Part shown: positions 59,708-64,000 of the stretch, piece after piece
How positions within the stretch are numbered: position 1 is the first letter of the stretch
Layout: every line of letters begins with the position of its first letter
DNA from: DATFVJ01 sp035517695
GTDB taxonomy: Bacteria > Actinomycetota > Actinomycetes > Streptosporangiales > Streptosporangiaceae
Direction of reading: 5' to 3'
Length of the DNA: 64,000 nucleotides
Assembly: GCA_035517695.1 (NCBI GenBank)
Contig: DATIYI010000135.1
Location: forward strand, 33,188 to 97,187
Made by a program: the position numbers and the translations under genes
The notes under the pieces: model-generated
What the model was told of the DNA's origin: nothing
The model's input: the letters and a program-made list of their open reading frames with translations, nothing else
The model's database searches: none

Positions 59708-60820
59708 GTGACCAACATCGCGATTCCTGCTGAGATTATGCCGGTGGACGGACGCTTCGGCTGCGGGCCTTCAAAGGTCCGCCCCGAGCAACTGAGCGCA
59801 CTCGCTTCGTCGGGCAGCCGTTATCTCGGCACCTCACATCGGCAGCCCCCGGTCAAGTCGCTGGTGCGCAGGGTCACCGCCGGAATGCGCGAGCTCTTCG
59901 CACTGCCCGACGGCTACCAGGTGGTGCTCGGCAACGGTGGCACCACGGCGTTCTGGGACATCGCCGCCTTCGGACTGGTCCGCGAGAAGTCGCAGCATCT
60001 GTCGTTCGGCGAGTTTTCCGGCAAGTTCGCGAAGGCCGTGGCGGACGCGCCGTGGCTGGCGGAGCCGAGCGTCATCTCAAGCCCGCCAGGTACCCACCCG
60101 CTGCCGAGCGCCGAAGACGGGGTGGACGTCTACGCGCTGACCCACAACGAGACGTCGACGGGTGTGGCGATGCCCATAGAACGGGTGGGCGGCGCGGACG
60201 CACTCGTGCTGGTGGACGCGACGAGCGGTGCAGGCGGGCTGCCCGTGCGGGCCAGTGATTTCGATGTGTACTACTTCGCGCCGCAGAAGTGCTTCGCCTC
60301 GGACGGCGGATTGTGGATCGCACTGATGTCTCCGGCGGCGCTCGGCCGGGTCGACGAGATCGCCGCGACCGGGCGCTACGTGCCCGAGTTCTTCTCACTG
60401 CCAGTAGCGATCAGTAACTCGGTCAAGGACCAGACCTACAACACACCCGCGGTCGCGACCCTGCTGATGCTTGCGGAACAGGTCGAGTGGATGCTCGCGA
60501 GAGGCGGCCTTGGCTGGACGACGGCCCGCACCGCGGACTCCGCCGGACGGCTGTACAACTGGGCGGAGAAGGCGCCGTACGCGACGCCGTTCGTCGCCGT
60601 ACCCGCGCAGCGCTCGCACGTAGTGGGCACCGTCGACTTCACCGAGGCAGTGGACGCCGCCGCTGTCGCGGCGACGCTGCGCGCGAACGGGATCGTCGAT
60701 ACTGAGCCGTACCGCAAGCTCGGCCGCAACCAATTGCGGATCGGGATGTTCCCCGCCATCGACCCTGCCGACGTGGAGGCGCTCACCACCTGCATCGACT
60801 ATGTCGTCGAGCGGTTGTAG
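59708..60820 (+). CDS. serC: Phosphoserine aminotransferase
   Basis: A 370-aa PLP enzyme making phosphoserine from phosphohydroxypyruvate. Seen: RFGCGPSKVRPEQLSALASS, LGTSHRQPPVKSLVRRV, VVLGNGGTTAFWDIAAFGLV, ALTHNETSTGVAMPI, VDATSGAGGLPV and the PLP-lysine region VYYFAPQKCFASDGGLWIAL, all typical of the actinobacterial SerC type. The GTG start lacks a clear ribosome site. Its last 22 bp overlap the end of the opposing cytochrome gene. Confidence 0.95.
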   Translation: MTNIAIPAEIMPVDGRFGCGPSKVRPEQLSALASSGSRYLGTSHRQPPVKSLVRRVTAGMRELFALPDGYQVVLGNGGTTAFWDIAAFGLVREKSQHLSFGEFSGKFAKAVADAPWLAEPSVISSPPGTHPLPSAEDGVDVYALTHNETSTGVAMPIERVGGADALVLVDATSGAGGLPVRASDFDVYYFAPQKCFASDGGLWIALMSPAALGRVDEIAATGRYVPEFFSLPVAISNSVKDQTYNTPAVATLLMLAEQVEWMLARGGLGWTTARTADSAGRLYNWAEKAPYATPFVAVPAQRSHVVGTVDFTEAVDAAAVAATLRANGIVDTEPYRKLGRNQLRIGMFPAIDPADVEALTTCIDYVVERL

Positions 60821-61659
60821 GAGCTGTCGCGACCCTCTTTTAGATCGGCGTCTAGATCGGCCGCCTGCTGCTCGGCCGCCTCCTGCTCGGCGAGCCAGGC
60901 CCCATGGTTGCGCGCGGCCCAGGATCTGGGTACGCGTCCTGTCCACATGCCCTGCAGGGCCTCCGGTTCCCGGGCCGCGTACCAGATGTGACCGAGCACG
61001 ACGATGAGGATCGCGAGCGCCAGCCAATCGTGCACAAATGTCGCACCCACTCGAAGTGAGAGCGGCAGTGACAGCACATCAGGCCAGCAGAGCATCACGC
61101 CGGACCCGAGCATGACCAGGATCGATCCCGTGATGAACGCGGCGTTCAGCTTCTGACCCGCGTTGAACTTGCCAATCGCGATCCTGCCGCTGCGTCTGTC
61201 GCGTGAGCGGAGCCACTCCCAGTCGCGCGGCGAAAACCTGTTCAGCCGCGCGGCGTCGCGCCTGAACGCGCGTGACAGCCAGCCCAGGAGTATCGGTACA
61301 GGCAGCCCGAACCCGGCGTAGACATGAATCAATTCGATCTGCCTGCGCCGTCCGGCCAGGATGGCGAGCGGCCCGACGTACAGGAATGCCGCTGTCGCGA
61401 TGCACGCCAGCATGAGCCCGGCCGTGCTCCAGTGCACCCACCGCTCGCCCCCGGTGAACCTTCGCACGGATCCGTTCAGCTTGCCCGGGGCGGCGCCGGT
61501 CCTAGGGCGATCCTGATGTACCGCCGACCCGCCTCCGGCCGTGGTCGGCCCACGCGTGCCCGCGGTTCCGGATCCCCCCTGCGTGCCTGCGGTTCCGGCT
61601 CCGCCCTCCGTGCCTGCGGTTCCGGATCCCCCCTGCGTGCCTGCGGCACCGGCCTCCAT
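60799..61659 (-). CDS. Cytochrome b561-type membrane subunit (formate dehydrogenase gamma-like)
   Basis: A 286-aa protein with a Gly/Thr-rich N-terminal head built from 27-bp repeats, then about four hydrophobic helices with heme-ligand-type His in RWVHWSTAGL, ELIHVYAGFG, ATFVHDWLAL and LGHIWYAARE. This resembles diheme cytochrome b subunits of formate dehydrogenase and related oxidoreductases. It follows the molybdopterin oxidoreductase gene by 22 bp, so the pair probably forms a membrane redox module. ATG 61659 has TGGAG 9 bases upstream; ATG 61698 overlaps the upstream gene and is less likely. Confidence 0.85.
   Translation of the reverse strand: MEAGAAGTQGGSGTAGTEGGAGTAGTQGGSGTAGTRGPTTAGGGSAVHQDRPRTGAAPGKLNGSVRRFTGGERWVHWSTAGLMLACIATAAFLYVGPLAILAGRRRQIELIHVYAGFGLPVPILLGWLSRAFRRDAARLNRFSPRDWEWLRSRDRRSGRIAIGKFNAGQKLNAAFITGSILVMLGSGVMLCWPDVLSLPLSLRVGATFVHDWLALAILIVVLGHIWYAAREPEALQGMWTGRVPRSWAARNHGAWLAEQEAAEQQAADLDADLKEGRDSSYNRSTT
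61555..61652 (-). repeat. 27-bp tandem repeat in cytochrome b N-terminus
   Basis: Three full and one partial copy of a unit beginning CGTGCCTGCGGTTCCGGATC (plus-strand reading), encoding GTAGTQGGS/GTAGTEGGA repeats in the cytoplasmic head of the cytochrome subunit. Confidence 0.92.
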
Positions 61660-61681
61660 TCGCGCGTCTCCAGCACGACGA

Positions 61682-62392
61682 TCACGAGGTGGGAGCATCG
61701 CCCCGGCCGTTCGACTTGCCCACCCAGGCGTTCACGTCGTATCCGTTGCGCTCCCAGAATCCGGGCACCACCTGATCGGTAAGCGCGATCCCGCTCAGCC
61801 ACTTCAGTGACTTGTAGCCATACATCGGTGCTACATACAGGCGTACAGGGCCGCCGTGCGCGCGGGTGAGCGGTTTGTCATACATTCCGAGCGCAACGAT
61901 CACATCGGGTCTGCGGGCCTGATCGAGGGTGAGGGACTCCGTGTCCGCACCATCGAACGACGTGAACGTAAGTGCTCTGGCCGACGGCGCGACTCCGACC
62001 GCATCCAGCAAGTCGCCGAGCCTTACGCCGGACCACGGCACAGACGGCACCCGCCACCCGGTGACGCACTGGAAGTCACGCACCAGCCGGGTGCGCGGCA
62101 TCGAGGCCAGGTCCGCATAGGTGTAGGTGCTCGGCCTATCCACCAGGCCGCTCACGGTCAGCCGGTAATCCCGCCGTGTTCGCAGCGGTTCGCTGCCACT
62201 GATGGAGTAGTAGCGGAACCCTCCAGCCGCGGGAATCAAGCTGGTCAGGCCGGTGGGGTCGTGCTCTTCGACCGGCGCCATCAGTGTCGCGATCGCATTC
62301 GCCGCACGGGCGCCGAAGGCGACGCCCAGCACGCCGAGCCCCAGCATGCCGAGAACGATGCGCCGTCCCACCGGAGCCTCCGTCATCGTCAC
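61682..62392 (-). CDS. Molybdopterin-dependent oxidoreductase (sulfite oxidase fold)
   Basis: A 236-aa protein with an N-terminal hydrophobic helix (IVLGMLGLGVLGVAFGARAA) and a sulfite-oxidase-type Mo domain: YRLTVSGLVDRPSTYTYADL, LVRDFQCVTGWRVPSVPWSG with the Mo-ligand Cys, LDAVGVAPSARALTF, HGGPVRLYVAPMYGYKSLKW and ALTDQVVPGFWERNGYDVNA. A twin-arginine motif is not convincing, so export route is unclear. Its partner gene is the cytochrome b subunit. Reaction unknown; MsrP-like reductase or sulfite-type oxidation are options. GTG 62392 has GAAAGG upstream; ATG 62386 is possible. Confidence 0.87.
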   Translation of the reverse strand: MTMTEAPVGRRIVLGMLGLGVLGVAFGARAANAIATLMAPVEEHDPTGLTSLIPAAGGFRYYSISGSEPLRTRRDYRLTVSGLVDRPSTYTYADLASMPRTRLVRDFQCVTGWRVPSVPWSGVRLGDLLDAVGVAPSARALTFTSFDGADTESLTLDQARRPDVIVALGMYDKPLTRAHGGPVRLYVAPMYGYKSLKWLSGIALTDQVVPGFWERNGYDVNAWVGKSNGRGDAPTS

Positions 62393-62465
62393 ATTGTGCG
62401 CCTTTCCCGCGCGCACACGTGCCGGCGGTTCATGGGCGCATCGCTTGTCCGAACGCGGGGCCGGT

Positions 62466-62549
62466 TCATCGCAAGACGGCGCCGACGACGACGGCGATCA
62501 CGAGAATCGTGAGCACCGCGGGCAGAAGCCATGGCCGCGGCCTGTACAC
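62466..62549 (-). CDS. Possible 27-aa membrane peptide
   Basis: GTG 62549 opens a frame of 27 codons: a short basic head (YRPRPW) and one hydrophobic segment (LLPAVLTILVIAVVVGAVL) ending in Arg. Upstream GGCTGGGG is a weak ribosome site. It precedes the molybdopterin enzyme gene in the same direction. Small one-helix peptides of this form occur in actinobacteria, but chance is not excluded. Confidence 0.4.
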   Translation of the reverse strand: MYRPRPWLLPAVLTILVIAVVVGAVLR

Positions 62550-62673
62550 GACCCCAGCCTACGCAGGGCTCGCCACCGGTGATCCGGCGCCGTGAGCCGG
62601 ATCTAGCCGGTTCCCTCACCGGGCAGGCTGCCCCCAGTGCATCCCTGTGCGGGGGTTGCTGGAAAATCGGGAC

Positions 62674-63183
62674 ATGACGGTTGAGCGAGTTGATCCACCA
62701 CTGCGGGCGGGCGAGCGCGAGATGCTGGCTGCGTGGCTCGACTTCCATCGCGCCACGCTGGCCTGGAAATGTGATGGGCTGACCGACGAGCAACTGCGGC
62801 AGCGATCCGCGCCGCCTTCGACGATGTCCCTGATCGGCCTGGTCAGGCACATGTCAGACGTGGAGCGCGGCTGGTTCCGGCAAGGGCTGGCCGGCGAGGA
62901 TCTGCCCGATATCTACGAAACAGAACAGGACAGGGACGCTGACTTCAACGGCGCGCAAACCGCTGACCTGACAGCGGCGTTCGCCACCTGGCGGGCCGAG
63001 TGCGAGGCTGCGCGCAAGGCGGAGGCGGCGGCGGCTTCGCTCGAGACCACTTTCTCCCTCCCGACCAAGCACAGGCAGTACTCGCTGCGCTGGGTCATGG
63101 TCCACATGATCGAGGAATATGCCCGGCACAACGGGCACGCCGACCTGCTCCGCGAACGCATCGACGGCGCGACGGGAGACTAA
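62674..63183 (+). CDS. DinB/DUF664 family protein
   Basis: A 169-aa four-helix-bundle protein with the expected metal-binding His: LIGLVRHMSDVERGWFRQGL near the middle and WVMVHMIEEYARHNGHADLL near the end. Homologues include putative metal-dependent thiol transferases (bacillithiol/mycothiol S-transferase-like), but substrate is unknown. ATG 62674 is used; an earlier ATG at 62647 is in frame without a ribosome site. Followed after 35 bp by thpR. Confidence 0.87.
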   Translation: MTVERVDPPLRAGEREMLAAWLDFHRATLAWKCDGLTDEQLRQRSAPPSTMSLIGLVRHMSDVERGWFRQGLAGEDLPDIYETEQDRDADFNGAQTADLTAAFATWRAECEAARKAEAAAASLETTFSLPTKHRQYSLRWVMVHMIEEYARHNGHADLLRERIDGATGD

Positions 63184-63218
63184 GCGACGGGACGCACGAC
63201 CGGCGTTGGGATGGCGGG

Positions 63219-63824
63219 ATGAGGCTGTTCATCGCCATCGCGCCTCCAGCGGCCGTGCTGGGCGAACTCGAGGCCGTCGCGGCGCCGCTTCGGCCAGGCC
63301 GGCCAGACCTCCGGTGGACACGTCATGACGCATGGCACATCACGCTCGCGTTCCTCGGCCAGGTAGACGACGTTGCTGCCGGGCGCCTGGCGCCGCGTCT
63401 GGAACGCGCCGCCCGCCGCCATAGTAGCTTCAGCTTGTCCTTCTCCGGTGCGGGCGCGTTCCCAAGCGGCGCCCGTGCCCGCGTGCTCTGGATCGGGCTC
63501 CGAGGCGACATCCGCGCCCTGGCGAGCCTGGCCGAGTCCGTATCCGCAGGTGCCCGGCGGGCCGGCGCGCCACCCCCGGACGAAGGCCGGCAATTCCGGC
63601 CGCACCTCACGCTCGCCAGGTGCCGGGCACCAGCGGACGTGAGTCCGCTGGTAACGGCGCTGACGGGCTTCACAGGCGCGCCATGGACCGCCGAAGAAAT
63701 CCATCTGATCCGCAGCTACCCCGGCCCGCGGCCGGCGTACGAGACGTTCGGCCGCTGGACGCTTGGCCCTCAGCGGCCCGCTGGCGCCGAACCGCGATCC
63801 GTGGACCAAGGCGACAAACATTGA
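63219..63824 (+). CDS. thpR: RNA 2',3'-cyclic phosphodiesterase
   Basis: A 201-aa 2H phosphoesterase (formerly 2'-5' RNA ligase). Both HxTx motifs are present: AWHITLAFLGQV near residue 40 and FRPHLTLARCRA near 130, with MRLFIAIAPP at the N-terminus. The C-terminal 15 residues are a hydrophilic extension. Its TGA stop forms the first bases of the 18-bp array at the right edge, so the array could have altered the C-terminus. Confidence 0.92.
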   Translation: MRLFIAIAPPAAVLGELEAVAAPLRPGRPDLRWTRHDAWHITLAFLGQVDDVAAGRLAPRLERAARRHSSFSLSFSGAGAFPSGARARVLWIGLRGDIRALASLAESVSAGARRAGAPPPDEGRQFRPHLTLARCRAPADVSPLVTALTGFTGAPWTAEEIHLIRSYPGPRPAYETFGRWTLGPQRPAGAEPRSVDQGDKH

Positions 63825-64000
63825 CCTGTCTTGGAGAAGTGACCCGTCTTGGAGAACTGGCCCGTCTTGGAGAACTAGCCCGTCTTGGAGAACTAGCCCG
63901 TCTTGGAGAACTAGCCCGTCTTGGAGAACTAGCCCGTCTTGGAGAACTAGCCCGTCTTGGAGAACTGGCCCGTCTTGGAGAACTGGCCCGTCTTGGAGAA
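63822..64000. repeat. 18-bp tandem array running off the right edge (about 10 copies)
   Basis: Unit TRGCCCGTCTTGGAGAAC, with about ten copies from 63822 to the window end; the outer copies carry TGACC or TGGCC and the inner ones TAGCC. Repeats are contiguous without spacers, so this is not CRISPR. True length unknown because the window stops inside it. Confidence 0.97.

Noticed and set aside
63822..64000. CRISPR array
   Set aside because: Units are directly contiguous with no spacers and no cas genes are near; it is a simple tandem repeat. The same applies to the arrays at 33181 and 47341.

Overview
The window is GC-rich DNA with actinobacterial gene content: SigR-type sigma factor, IdeR-type regulator, LCP protein, HspR-like MerR, a FadE-type acyl-CoA dehydrogenase, GTG/TTG starts and strong GGAGG ribosome sites. 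The genus cannot be fixed from the sequence. A filamentous soil actinomycete (for example around Streptosporangiales) fits, but that is inference.

Region 1 (1-6.4 kb, minus strand) is the housekeeping string metG-tatD-rsmA-ispE-ABC-F, tightly packed with ATGA overlaps. In many actinobacteria rpfB sits between tatD and rsmA; here that slot holds only a 0.4 kb repeat-filled spacer. Region 2 (6.6-27.4 kb) is rich in envelope functions: four multipass GT-C glycosyltransferases forming two paralogous pairs, a DPM1-like GT2 enzyme, an LCP-family polymer ligase, a secreted serine protease, a SigR-like sigma factor with no adjacent anti-sigma gene, a giant GT2/CDP-glycerol-glycerophosphotransferase fusion and an AsnB/LtsA-type amidotransferase. 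Together they suggest building, exporting and attaching a surface glycan or teichoic-acid-like polymer; rsmI sits among them.

Region 3 (27.5-36.4 kb) is mixed: a crotonase, a coiled-coil protein, a 35-residue membrane peptide coupled to a secreted-repeat protein, a decayed IS701-like transposase, an SDR, a fumarylacetoacetase-family hydrolase, a 14-TM drug transporter and a lone KamA-like radical SAM enzyme. Region 4 (36.9-54.2 kb) has argS, a methyltransferase, a two-component system, fatty-acid/CoA enzymes (acyl-CoA dehydrogenase, thiolase, crotonase), an hsp20/hspR-like stress pair, a DinG helicase and a split AtuA-family pair. Region 5 (54.3-64 kb) carries a SpoIIE-type phosphatase sensor, an IdeR-type regulator, pdxH, citrate synthase, serC, a molybdopterin oxidoreductase with a cytochrome b partner, a DinB-like protein and thpR.

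The most unusual feature of the window is short tandem repeats: more than a dozen arrays (unit 8-31 bp), both between genes and in frame inside poorly constrained parts of proteins, plus a dispersed ~90 bp hairpin-forming repeat in three copies. I found no CRISPR array, tRNA, rRNA or intact mobile element, and no complete gene set that I can honestly call a new defence or biosynthetic system; the envelope region and the repeat phenomenon are the best leads.
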